A stretch of DNA of 32,562 bases from JBGLNJ01 sp964353405 (GTDB lineage: Bacteria; Chloroflexota; Anaerolineae; Fen-1058). Positions 1-7,590 of this stretch are shown piece by piece. The notes beneath the pieces were generated by a model. That model was given only the letters and a program-made list of their open reading frames with translations, did not search any database and was not told where the DNA came from. Location of the stretch: assembly GCA_964353405.1 (NCBI GenBank), contig CAYGWJ010000278.1, positions 1 through 32,562 on the forward strand, written 5' to 3'. The translations under genes and the position numbers were made by a program. Position 1 is the stretch's first letter; each line of letters opens with the position of its first letter.

Positions 1-1
1 T

Positions 2-139
2 TCCTATCGAGTGTACGGGGTGACCACTGTGGTGGTGGCGGATTCGATGATGAAAGGCCTTGATTATGTAGCCTGTGAAATACGCCGTTATGTTCACTCG
101 CACGAAGCGACCCGTACATGCAACTGGAATCCGCTCTAG
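2..139 (+). CDS. 3' end of an unidentified open frame
   Basis: A frame is open from the left edge of the window to a TAG at 137-139, giving 45 residues that include DSMMKGLDYVACEIRRYVHS. I do not recognise the family. It lies on the opposite strand to the polysaccharide operon and ends 26 bp before the point where the minus-strand gene at 166-327 loses its frame. It could therefore be the tail of an inserted element's gene, but nothing in the 45 residues confirms that. It may equally be a chance frame. The antisense frame over the same bases is also open but looks less protein-like (His-rich). Confidence 0.25.
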   Translation, partial: SYRVYGVTTVVVADSMMKGLDYVACEIRRYVHSHEATRTCNWNPL

Positions 140-165
140 AACAAAAGTACTTATGAAACAGACTG

Positions 166-327
166 CTAATAGTATATGCCATCTGACCCGATCAATAGTC
201 CGTCTATGCGGGGCAAAGGGATAACGGCAATAAACGCTGCTAGGCAGCTCGCGTACAGGCTGAGCAGAACTCGGTAAGGATGCTGTTCAAGCTGCAAGCT
301 GATTTGCTCAGTGATCCTGCTTGTCAC
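166..327 (-). pseudogene. N-terminal fragment of a polytopic membrane protein
   Basis: Starting at a GTG at 327, only 6 nt after the stop of the preceding glycosyltransferase, a 53-residue frame contains one hydrophobic segment (residues about 19-38) followed by a motif like PRIDGLLIGSDGIYY, then stops at a TAG. From memory, the pattern D-G-L-x-x-G-x-D-G-x-x-Y-Y lies just after the first transmembrane helix in long bacterial membrane proteins of glycosyltransferase-39 or O-antigen type, so I read this as the 5' end of a much longer gene. No continuation is visible in the other frames downstream. The break may mark an insertion or deletion at about position 166. The position in the operon fits a polymerase, ligase or membrane glycosyltransferase. 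Confidence 0.4.
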
Positions 328-333
328 GATGAC

Positions 334-1470
334 TCACGCTTGATTGATTAATGATTGCCAAACACCCAACACATCTTTCGCCAGTCTCTCAACTGAGTAG
401 GTTTCGATCACGCGGCGATAGCCGCGTTCGGCCAGCATTTGGCGTAATTCTCGATTGACGGCAAGCTCGTCTATGATCTGGGCCAAGGCGTTTGCATCGT
501 CTTCCCGAAAGATCCGCCCTGCCTCGCCGATGACTTCTGGAATTGCCCCTGAACTCGAGCCGACGACAGCGACCTTGCAGCCCATTCCCTCAAGCAGCAC
601 ACGCCCTAGTTGCTCTTTCCAGTGAGGTGTGGTGCGTGAAGGCACCACCAGCACATCGAGGAGATTCATATAGTCAACGAGTGAATTGTAATCTATTGCA
701 CTCCCATCCAGGAAAAGACAGCGATCTGCGATGCCCAATTGAGTTGCCAGGGCAATCAAGTTGGCGGTCCCTGGGCCGCTACCTCCAATCAACACCTGTA
801 TGGGTGACCGGACCTGGGCCGCGGCGCGAAGCAGTATGTCTACTCCCTTTTCTGGCACGCGTCTGCCAAAGAAGCCGATGACGACACCCTCAAGCCCCAG
901 TTGGGCGCGAAGTTCTGATACTTGCTTGGGATAGAAGAAGCGTCTGTCCAAGCCCAATATGCTTGTTACCGTAGTACGACCGTGGTAACCTTGCTTTTCC
1001 AATACAGATACTGCTTCCTGATTCCCGCACAAAATATGTTGAGCTGCATGCAGTGTGTATGCGCAAACCAGTTTTGCTGGCACACTCTTGTGTCGCGAAA
1101 TATTCTGCCAAGAATGCAGGACGAGAGGAGTATGGCGAGCCAGTGTATCTCGAGTCAACGCCATTTCCGCTGCCATGAGGCTTTCTTGTTCATGCTCACA
1201 ATGAATAATGTCTGGTGTAAACTCGCCAAGGCCGAAAAAAGGCGGCCAGTGAATGGCGCGGTGTGGGTCGCCGGGCTGTCCCAGTTGCCGCACCGGCATG
1301 ATCTTGACTCGATACTTGCGTTGCGTATTTGCGGAGAGACACATGCCACCAACCTTGTTGCTCTCAGGCCCAAGAATATGCAGAATATCAATATCTGGCG
1401 AGTCGGCCAGTAACTCGACCTTGCGATGCTGAGATGGATGATTGTAGCCGGATATGAATAAAACGCGCAT
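334..1470 (-). CDS. GT4-family glycosyltransferase
   Basis: The 378-residue protein has the GT-B layout of CAZy family GT4. It transfers a sugar from a nucleotide-sugar donor, with retention of configuration, to a growing lipid-linked or polysaccharide acceptor at the inner face of the membrane. The N-terminal acceptor domain begins MRVLFISGYNHPSQ. The donor domain starts near residue 196 with VIGFFGRRVPEKGVDILL. The family's E-x7-E signature is present as E286-QLGRVLL-E294, followed by a Gly-rich turn and PEVIGEAG. The ATG at 1470 follows the preceding gene's TAA by 2 nt and has an AAGGG six bases upstream, so the two are translated together. Donor and acceptor cannot be read from sequence. 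It is the last intact gene of the operon before the broken membrane-protein gene. Confidence 0.9.
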   Translation of the reverse strand: MRVLFISGYNHPSQHRKVELLADSPDIDILHILGPESNKVGGMCLSANTQRKYRVKIMPVRQLGQPGDPHRAIHWPPFFGLGEFTPDIIHCEHEQESLMAAEMALTRDTLARHTPLVLHSWQNISRHKSVPAKLVCAYTLHAAQHILCGNQEAVSVLEKQGYHGRTTVTSILGLDRRFFYPKQVSELRAQLGLEGVVIGFFGRRVPEKGVDILLRAAAQVRSPIQVLIGGSGPGTANLIALATQLGIADRCLFLDGSAIDYNSLVDYMNLLDVLVVPSRTTPHWKEQLGRVLLEGMGCKVAVVGSSSGAIPEVIGEAGRIFREDDANALAQIIDELAVNRELRQMLAERGYRRVIETYSVERLAKDVLGVWQSLINQA

Positions 1471-1472
1471 GT

Positions 1473-2582
1473 TTAACCCTTGGCCTCATGGTGCCCGAGT
1501 AATTCTTCTATCACACCGACTGTTTTCTGTTGACATCTTTCCCATGTAAACATGTGTGCGCGGGCCATGCCTTGCGCTATGCGTTGCTTGCGTTCATCGG
1601 AAGAGAGGCGGGTGACATGCCGCAAGGTTTCTGCGATAGATTCGATATTTCGAGGGTCGAAATAGAACGCCACATCACCGCCTACTTCGGGCATGCAGGA
1701 TGAATTGGATGTGACGACCAATGTGCCGCTGGCCATGGCTTCTATAATCGGCAGTCCAAAGCCTTCATACTCGGATGGATAAACAAGTGCGACGGCTCTG
1801 GCGTAATAATTCTGCAATTCCAGGTCACTTGCGCTTTGCACTAGACTGACATTGTTTTGCAGGTGATATCGGCGGATGCACTCGTTCTCTTGCGCATTCC
1901 AGTTGTGGGCAGAGATGACGCGCAAGTTAAATTCGTGCGCTAGACCTGACTGTCCATAAGCTGTCAATGCGCGCATAAAGTTTTTGTGGCCCGTGCGGAA
2001 ACCCACATAGAGCAAATACGGCTTGTGGTCGGCGCCAGGGTTTCCTGGTTGGCCCTCAAAGAAGAATGGATCTACACCGAGATGGATCACGACTATTTTG
2101 GCTGCGTCTATTTGAGGGTAGATGGTTGTGATGTCCCGAGCCGTGCTATGACTGATGGCAATGATAACCTTGGACCTTTCGAGGCAGTGCTTACGCTCCA
2201 GACCAACGTTGCGCAAAGGCACCTGGGTCCAAGAATGGTATCGTGGAAACAATTCATAGATCATATCATAGACGACAAAAGTTTGTGCGGTCGGTGTACG
2301 CAAGGTGTTGAACCATGCGCTGTAGATCGCTTGGGGGCGTATTCGCCGCGCGGCTAGGTCGGCGAGTTTGTCGTGCAATCCGATCTGCTCGCTGCCCTTG
2401 AATCGCATAGCCCGGATATGGGCGGCCGGCGCGTAATCCCTTGCAATATCAGAAAAGACAACCACCTGGTCGCCAAAGTGACTGATCAGTCCATTGGTGG
2501 TGTGACGAAAGTAGCGCGCCATTCCTCGCGCGCCAGGTGGATTGTTGTCGTTGATAAAAATTGGATGTTGCCCGGTTTTCAC
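1473..2582 (-). CDS. GT4-family glycosyltransferase (GTG start, coupled)
   Basis: This is a mannosyltransferase-like GT4 protein of 369 residues from the GTG at 2580-2582. That GTG overlaps the TGA of the preceding GT2 gene as GTGA and has GAGG five bases upstream. The frame stays open 43 codons further up, but that stretch lies inside the GT2 gene and looks non-coding, whereas HPIFINDNNPPGARGMARYF is a typical GT4 N-terminus. The donor half carries LLYVGFRTGHKNF and the E-x7-E signature in EGFGLPIIEAM, followed by the usual Gly-Thr-x-Val-Val-Thr-Ser turn. It acts in the cytosol on the glycan made by this operon. The sugar specificity is unknown. Confidence 0.9.
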   Translation of the reverse strand: MKTGQHPIFINDNNPPGARGMARYFRHTTNGLISHFGDQVVVFSDIARDYAPAAHIRAMRFKGSEQIGLHDKLADLAARRIRPQAIYSAWFNTLRTPTAQTFVVYDMIYELFPRYHSWTQVPLRNVGLERKHCLERSKVIIAISHSTARDITTIYPQIDAAKIVVIHLGVDPFFFEGQPGNPGADHKPYLLYVGFRTGHKNFMRALTAYGQSGLAHEFNLRVISAHNWNAQENECIRRYHLQNNVSLVQSASDLELQNYYARAVALVYPSEYEGFGLPIIEAMASGTLVVTSNSSCMPEVGGDVAFYFDPRNIESIAETLRHVTRLSSDERKQRIAQGMARAHMFTWERCQQKTVGVIEELLGHHEAKG

Positions 2583-3841
2583 CTTTTCCTCAATCCCAGG
2601 GCCTTCTGTACTCGTTTGCGGACAACGGGTACAAAAGCCCGGGTTGTCAACGCCAGAGTGCCGAGCGGGAACAAAAACTCGAATCTGCTCGAATTCAAGA
2701 TTCTGTCGCATAAAAGTGTGGCATCATAAATATCCTTTACATCAAAATCACTGCAGTTGATGACCAGACCATGACGCCGCAGGTCATGGCCGGAGATAGG
2801 TTTGCTTTCGATGGCTGAGCTATGCATCGCATTTGCAATCTCGTTCTCAACCCAGGTTTCTAGTCCATTTCGCTTGCCAATCTCGCGCAACTCTCTCAAT
2901 GTAGCTACGTACCTTCCTTCTGCCTCTTCTGAAGCTTCTCGCAGCGCTGCCTTGATTACAGTTTTCGTGCCCAGACTTAAAGTCTCTGGCGTGAGGTGCA
3001 GGTCCTGAGCTTGAAGGAAACACTCTGCTACGCAAATGGTCGAGAGTGATGACATCACCATTTTGCTGTGGATAGGAATCTCGTTTTCGGAGAGGAATTG
3101 TTGTGATGGGCCTGCGTTCAAGTGCACGTTGGTGAACGAGTCTCCCGTGCTATACCGTGACACGCCGGCGACAGTGTATGGCCTTAGAGAGTAGTGGTAA
3201 TTGGGCACGGTAGAAGCAATAACGACAGCCGAGTAAACGTCTGGAATGGAAGAATTAAAGAATCTCCCGTTGCCACGTCGTTTGACAGCGTTGATAAGCT
3301 CCATGCTTACGAAGCTGTTATAGATGCTTGATAAGGAACCCCATGAACTCTTGAAACGGACCACTCTTTCAAGTTGGTGCCTGGCCTCAAACGTAATGAC
3401 TTGTTGATTGGTCATGTGCATGAACAGTGTGTTTTGACTGCCGGCTTGCGAATAATCGGGCCACTTGAACATTGGCTTGACCCAGGCAAAAGTGGGAATC
3501 TTGCCTAACTTGCCAATAGTTGCTTCGATCTTACTTATCGCCGAGGGAAGAAAGCCGTCATCGTCCCCTATATATGTTACATAGCCGTCTGTTACGTGTG
3601 AGAGGGCAAACTCCCAATTGGTAGACATGCCCACTCGTTTGCCGGTGTTGATGTATCTGATGCGGTTGTCATCGAACGATCTCACCACCTCGCGCGTATT
3701 GTCTTGGCTAAAGTTGTCGCTGACAATGATCTCGAGATTGGCATAGTCCTGGGTGACGCAGGTCTTTAACGTCGCCTGCAAGGTATCGCACCGTTCGCGC
3801 GTAGGGATGACGATCGTGAGTTTCTGTGAATCTGTGCTCAT
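2579..3841 (-). CDS. GT2-family glycosyltransferase
   Basis: The 420-residue protein has a GT-A (GT2) domain in its first 250 residues. The opening strand is LTIVIPTRERCDTLQ (residues 8-22), SDN at 41-43 is the nucleotide-binding turn, and GDDDGF (D93-D95) supplies the metal-binding DXD. GT2 enzymes use inverting chemistry with a nucleotide sugar. The last 150 residues are not recognisable and may dictate the acceptor. The protein is longer than a minimal 250-300 residue GT2. The ATG at 3841 has AAGG about eight bases upstream, 21 nt after the flippase stop. Its 3' end overlaps the next gene by 4 nt. It probably starts or extends the repeat unit exported by the flippase encoded just upstream. 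Confidence 0.88.
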   Translation of the reverse strand: MSTDSQKLTIVIPTRERCDTLQATLKTCVTQDYANLEIIVSDNFSQDNTREVVRSFDDNRIRYINTGKRVGMSTNWEFALSHVTDGYVTYIGDDDGFLPSAISKIEATIGKLGKIPTFAWVKPMFKWPDYSQAGSQNTLFMHMTNQQVITFEARHQLERVVRFKSSWGSLSSIYNSFVSMELINAVKRRGNGRFFNSSIPDVYSAVVIASTVPNYHYSLRPYTVAGVSRYSTGDSFTNVHLNAGPSQQFLSENEIPIHSKMVMSSLSTICVAECFLQAQDLHLTPETLSLGTKTVIKAALREASEEAEGRYVATLRELREIGKRNGLETWVENEIANAMHSSAIESKPISGHDLRRHGLVINCSDFDVKDIYDATLLCDRILNSSRFEFLFPLGTLALTTRAFVPVVRKRVQKALGLRKR

Positions 3842-3862
3842 TCCATGATCCTTGCTGACAAC

Positions 3863-5332
3863 TCAACGATGGCTCAGCCGCACTCTGAGCGTGTTGCCAG
3901 CGACAACTCCTAGTTGCCTGATTTCGTATGGCGTGATCACACCCAAAAGAACAAAAGATAGTGGGAGAAGCACAAAGATGATCAGCTTGATTGTGACGCG
4001 AAGCACGAGCCCGATGGGCGGTACAAACAGGCCAATGCCAAGCAGAATGAACTGCGCGCCGAGTGCGCCTGCCACTCTCCAGACGGGATAGGGTACAGGA
4101 AAGCGCGTCCGCAGCAAAAGATACAGCGATATTGTTGGCACGGCATAACCGATGACGGTGGCAACGGTCGCACCCCACACACCGTAAGGTGGGATGAGGA
4201 TGAAATTCAAAAGAACGTTGACGACTGCGCCCGCGATAGTGGTCGTGCTGATGGCTTTGAGTTGCTTGCCTGCCAGCGCGCTGGTGTAGAGCACCGTGCT
4301 AATGCCGCTAAATACATGGACGTAGGCCAGAAATCCGACATAAGGTGCGGCAGGCAGGTAAGGAGTGCGTGTGAATACGATCAGAATTTCTGTGGCGAAC
4401 AATCCCAGTCCCAGTGCAGCGGCCAGAACCGCACCTATGATGTAGCGAGCCATAATGGCGTAACGCTGCCTGACGATGGGATCATCATGTTGCATGGAAA
4501 GCGCGAGCGGCGTCCAGGCTAAATAGAGAGGCGCCATAGCGACATAGAGCAGCGATGCAATCTTGTTGGCAATAGCGTAATGCCCCAGGCTTGCTGTCGT
4601 GACATACTGGACCAGAAAGAAGCGGTCAATCACTTGCAGTGCCCAGGCCGAAATCATTGTCGGGAAGAGTAAACCGCCAGAACGAAACAGGATCCCCATG
4701 ATGGCTTTCGACGGTGATCCCACAGTGTGGCGCATCATGACCAATGCCACCAAGCCGGTTGTTACTCCTGTAGTAACTGCCGTCAACACCATGCCCGTTG
4801 CGCCCAGGCGCAGCACGATGATGTACAGCACATTGCCCAATACCGTCATTAGAATCGCGGTTGCGCTGAGCAGCATGCCCCAGCGTACACGCAACCAGGC
4901 TTGAGCCGCCGTGGTCAGGACAGTGCTGCATACGCCGAAAGCGACCGTGGCACCTACAAGTCGAAACAGGGGTATGTAGCTTGGGTTTCCAAAGGTGGAT
5001 TGGGCAACCTGGGGCGCAAACACGATCAGCGCCAACCCAATGGGAATGCCAATGATCCAACTGGCTGCCAATGCACTCCCAATGATGTGCCGTTTCCAGT
5101 CATCAGTCGTCTGGTCATTAAAGTGGGCCGTTAGAGCCTGCGGCAGGGCAAACAGTGCCACGGTGCCCACGGCCGATGCAACGGTCAACACAAAATCGGC
5201 TACGCCATAGTCGCTGGGCGTCAGGATACGGGTGATGATCGGCGTAAAGATAAACGAAAGAAAGGGCCCCGCCCATTGGACGGCGCCATAGCCTGTCATC
5301 ATCTTGGCCAAGCGTTTGAGAATTACTCGCAT
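3863..5332 (-). CDS. Wzx-like polysaccharide flippase (MOP superfamily)
   Basis: This 489-residue, highly hydrophobic protein has about 12-14 predicted membrane helices. It begins with the family's typical amphipathic start and first helix (MRVILKRLAKMMTGYG, then FLSFIFTPIITRILTPSDYG). The motif T-R-x-L-x-P-x-D-Y-G is characteristic of oligosaccharide flippases (polysaccharide biosynthesis protein family). These move lipid-linked repeat units across the cytoplasmic membrane. I chose the ATG at 5332 because an upstream TTG at 5401 would overlap the previous gene by 34 nt and add 23 residues unlike the family's N-terminus; no strong Shine-Dalgarno decides it. A Wzy polymerase is not intact in this window; the broken membrane gene at 166-327 is one candidate. 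Confidence 0.9.
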   Translation of the reverse strand: MRVILKRLAKMMTGYGAVQWAGPFLSFIFTPIITRILTPSDYGVADFVLTVASAVGTVALFALPQALTAHFNDQTTDDWKRHIIGSALAASWIIGIPIGLALIVFAPQVAQSTFGNPSYIPLFRLVGATVAFGVCSTVLTTAAQAWLRVRWGMLLSATAILMTVLGNVLYIIVLRLGATGMVLTAVTTGVTTGLVALVMMRHTVGSPSKAIMGILFRSGGLLFPTMISAWALQVIDRFFLVQYVTTASLGHYAIANKIASLLYVAMAPLYLAWTPLALSMQHDDPIVRQRYAIMARYIIGAVLAAALGLGLFATEILIVFTRTPYLPAAPYVGFLAYVHVFSGISTVLYTSALAGKQLKAISTTTIAGAVVNVLLNFILIPPYGVWGATVATVIGYAVPTISLYLLLRTRFPVPYPVWRVAGALGAQFILLGIGLFVPPIGLVLRVTIKLIIFVLLPLSFVLLGVITPYEIRQLGVVAGNTLRVRLSHR

Positions 5333-5367
5333 ATCGGCTGATTGCGCGATGGCCGCGCTGCTATGAC

Positions 5368-6135
5368 TTACGAGACTCGTTTGAGCCAGGCGTATGGCCA
5401 ATGCGTGATGTTCTTGGTGAGTTCGCTTTCATTGAATGGCCAGGCAGGCTGCTCGATCACAAACTCGACGTGCTTTTGGGCGAATTCAAGTGCTGCTGCA
5501 GTTGGATTATCCCATTGCCATCCGGACTTGCCGCGTGGCACATCATAGAGGTCCTTCATGCTCCCGTCTGTTGCAACAATGTATGAGCCGGACGTGACCA
5601 AGTCGTGATAGGCTTCCAACTCATCCAAGACATGTTGTTTAGTGTGGTTTGAGTCAAGGATCACCATAACTGATTCATTAGGTTTGACAAGTGCTTTGAT
5701 GTGGTTGACGGTGTCGAGTGCGATTGAGCTTCCTTCAATCAGGGTGACGAGCTCGAACAACTCGTGCGCCTCAATCGCCCTGCGGTTATGGGGCCGAATC
5801 TCGATATCAACGCCAATCACGCGTCCTTTGCCCATGGCTTTGCACAAGCTTGCGTAGAAAATGAGCGAGCCTCCATGAGCGACGCCACTTTCAACAATGA
5901 CATCCGGCTTGACTCGGTAGATGACCTCTTGCACTCGTACAATATCTTCCGGAATCTGGATGATCGGGCGTCCCATCCAGCTAAAGACGTAGGAATATTT
6001 TTGATTCCAGCCCACCTTGAGCCATTGATGCGAGATCAGCTCAAAGGCCTCTTTGGAGTAAAGCGGCCAGCAGACGCTTTGCCCTTTTTCCTCTTTGACA
6101 AGTGTCTGGCTATCGGTATCCAAGATCAGTTTCAC
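5368..6135 (-). CDS. CmcI-like (cephalosporin hydroxylase family) sugar methyltransferase
   Basis: The protein of about 255 residues has the Rossmann-fold signature of the CmcI/rhamnosyl O-methyltransferase family: VESGVAHGGS (residues 81-90) for S-adenosylmethionine, VIGVDIE with acidic D110, and LDSNHTKQHV (D161, H164). Despite the cephalosporin hydroxylase name, members near glycosyltransferases are usually regarded as SAM-dependent O-methyltransferases of sugars, often metal-dependent. The start is a GTG, either 6135 (GGGGGTG upstream) or 6141 (overlapping the preceding TGA as GTGA); I prefer 6135. A longer frame to 6177 lies inside the neighbour gene. Context suggests it O-methylates a sugar of the surface glycan. 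Substrate and position are inference. Confidence 0.75.
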   Translation of the reverse strand: MKLILDTDSQTLVKEEKGQSVCWPLYSKEAFELISHQWLKVGWNQKYSYVFSWMGRPIIQIPEDIVRVQEVIYRVKPDVIVESGVAHGGSLIFYASLCKAMGKGRVIGVDIEIRPHNRRAIEAHELFELVTLIEGSSIALDTVNHIKALVKPNESVMVILDSNHTKQHVLDELEAYHDLVTSGSYIVATDGSMKDLYDVPRGKSGWQWDNPTAAALEFAQKHVEFVIEQPAWPFNESELTKNITHWPYAWLKRVS

Positions 6136-6137
6136 GC

Positions 6138-7058
6138 TCACCCCCGCCCAATCTTGTCTGGCTGCTGCGACCACCACTGGATAGTGTGCGCCAGTCCTGT
6201 CTCCAAGCTGAAATACGGTTGCCAGCGGACTTGTTCGCGCAACCGCTGGACATCGGCTACCAGGAGAGGCGGTTCATCTACGGGAGCCGGCACAGCGCCC
6301 CATTGAATCAGATCGTTATGACCCAGATGGGCCCCAATTCGACCAATCACTTCTTTGATACTGACTGGCTGACCCGAGGCAATATTGACTGGCCCTGAAA
6401 CATCACTATCCAGCAGTGCAACAAATGCGCCAGCCACGTCTTGCACATGCAGCCAGTCTCGAATCTGGTTGCCGTGTGAGCATCGCGCTGGCTCGCCGCG
6501 TAACAGAGCACGAATTACCGATGCTACCAGCCGATCTGGGTGCTCGTGAGGGCCATAAAGAAAAAAGATGCGCCCCCACGCCGCGCTCAGATTGGCTTGC
6601 TGGGCAAAAGCATGCAGCAGCATTTGCGTCGCATGTTTGCTTGTGCCATACAGCGTTGCAGGCGCAAGCGGCGTCACGAACTCGGAGCAATAGCCATAAG
6701 CCCAGTCATACTCAGCACAGGTTCCGGCCATCACTACTCGCTGGCCCCCGTATCGCGCAAATGCCTGCAGTAGCTCCAGACTCGCTTGAACCCAGCGAAT
6801 GTTTTCGATGCTTGTCCAGTATTTGCCGGGCGCAGTGTACCAAGCCAAATGCAGCAAATGGGATGGTTTGATCTCCGCCATCAAATGAGAGACTTGCGCC
6901 GCATCCAACAAATTGACTTGGTGCCAGTGCGCACCGCCCCTATCTTGTTGGGGCGCGTCGATTGAGGCGGCATGAACGTCATAGCCTTGAGCAAGTAGCT
7001 GCGATAGACAATGCTGTCCGATAAACCCTGTAGCGCCTGTGAGTAATACGGCTGTCAT
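6138..7058 (-). CDS. NAD(P)-dependent sugar epimerase/reductase (extended SDR)
   Basis: The 306-residue extended short-chain dehydrogenase starts at the ATG at 7058, which overlaps the previous gene's TGA as ATGA. It has the nucleotide-binding GATGFIG (G8, G11, G14), a catalytic Thr in AGTCAEYDW and the Y137-GTS-K141 dyad. The frame stays open to 7118, but those 20 codons are inside the upstream gene. It resembles nucleotide-sugar 4-ketoreductases and 4-epimerases. With a 4,6-dehydratase, an E1-type 3-dehydratase and an RmlC-like epimerase in the same operon, the best guess is the final 4-keto reduction, equivalent to AscF in CDP-ascarylose synthesis. A simple epimerase role remains possible. 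Confidence 0.8.
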   Translation of the reverse strand: MTAVLLTGATGFIGQHCLSQLLAQGYDVHAASIDAPQQDRGGAHWHQVNLLDAAQVSHLMAEIKPSHLLHLAWYTAPGKYWTSIENIRWVQASLELLQAFARYGGQRVVMAGTCAEYDWAYGYCSEFVTPLAPATLYGTSKHATQMLLHAFAQQANLSAAWGRIFFLYGPHEHPDRLVASVIRALLRGEPARCSHGNQIRDWLHVQDVAGAFVALLDSDVSGPVNIASGQPVSIKEVIGRIGAHLGHNDLIQWGAVPAPVDEPPLLVADVQRLREQVRWQPYFSLETGLAHTIQWWSQQPDKIGRG

Positions 7059-7585
7059 AACACAAAATCCGGATACTGTTGGTCGCGGGCCGACATGGTT
7101 TCCACGCTTAATGGCCATTGGACGCCAAAGGCCGGGTCATTCCATCGCACCCCGCGAGCGCATTCGGGATGATAGAAATCCGACATCTGGTAGAAAACCT
7201 CAGTGTTGTCCTCCAGGGTCTGGAAGCCATGCGCGACCCTTTCGGGCACATATAACATTTTGCGATTGGTGGCCGTGAGCTCAACGGCGATCCACATCCG
7301 AAACGTAGCCGATTGCAGGCGCAGGTCAACCACGACATCATAGATTGACCCCATAGTGCAACGTACCAGCTTGGCCTCCTCATGGGGGGCAACCTGGTAA
7401 TGCAGCCCGCGGAGCGTGCCCCGGCCCCTGTTAAACGAAATATTGCATTGAGCGAGACTGGCATTCAGATGATGAGCCTCAAATTCGCGCTGGCACCAGG
7501 TGCGAGCGAAAAACCCTCGTTCATCCTCAAGCCTTTCTGGTTCAATTATAAAAACCCCTGCAAGTTGGGTTTTAGTAAAGACCAT
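7055..7585 (-). CDS. rfbC: RmlC-like 4-keto-6-deoxyhexose 3,5- or 5-epimerase
   Basis: This 176-residue cupin is the full length of RmlC, dTDP-4-dehydrorhamnose 3,5-epimerase. Signature stretches are EDERGFFART, LRGLHYQ with catalytic H62, PERVAHGFQTL, and Y132 in YQMSDFY, with an Asp near the C-terminus (D168). The ATG at 7585 is preceded by an AGGG that overlaps the upstream gene's stop; the frame extends to 7687 but only inside the methyltransferase gene. No RmlA, RmlB or RmlD is present, so the substrate is probably a CDP-linked 4-keto sugar made by the neighbouring dehydratases. If C3 has been deoxygenated only C5 can be inverted, as by AscE. The rfbC name follows the family and not a proven dTDP-rhamnose role. 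Confidence 0.85.
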   Translation of the reverse strand: MVFTKTQLAGVFIIEPERLEDERGFFARTWCQREFEAHHLNASLAQCNISFNRGRGTLRGLHYQVAPHEEAKLVRCTMGSIYDVVVDLRLQSATFRMWIAVELTATNRKMLYVPERVAHGFQTLEDNTEVFYQMSDFYHPECARGVRWNDPAFGVQWPLSVETMSARDQQYPDFVL

Positions 7586-7590
7586 AGGCC

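Noticed and set aside
5333..5401. Longer flippase N-terminus from a TTG at 5401
   Set aside because: It would overlap the preceding gene by 34 nt and add 23 polar residues not typical of flippases; the ATG at 5332 fits better.
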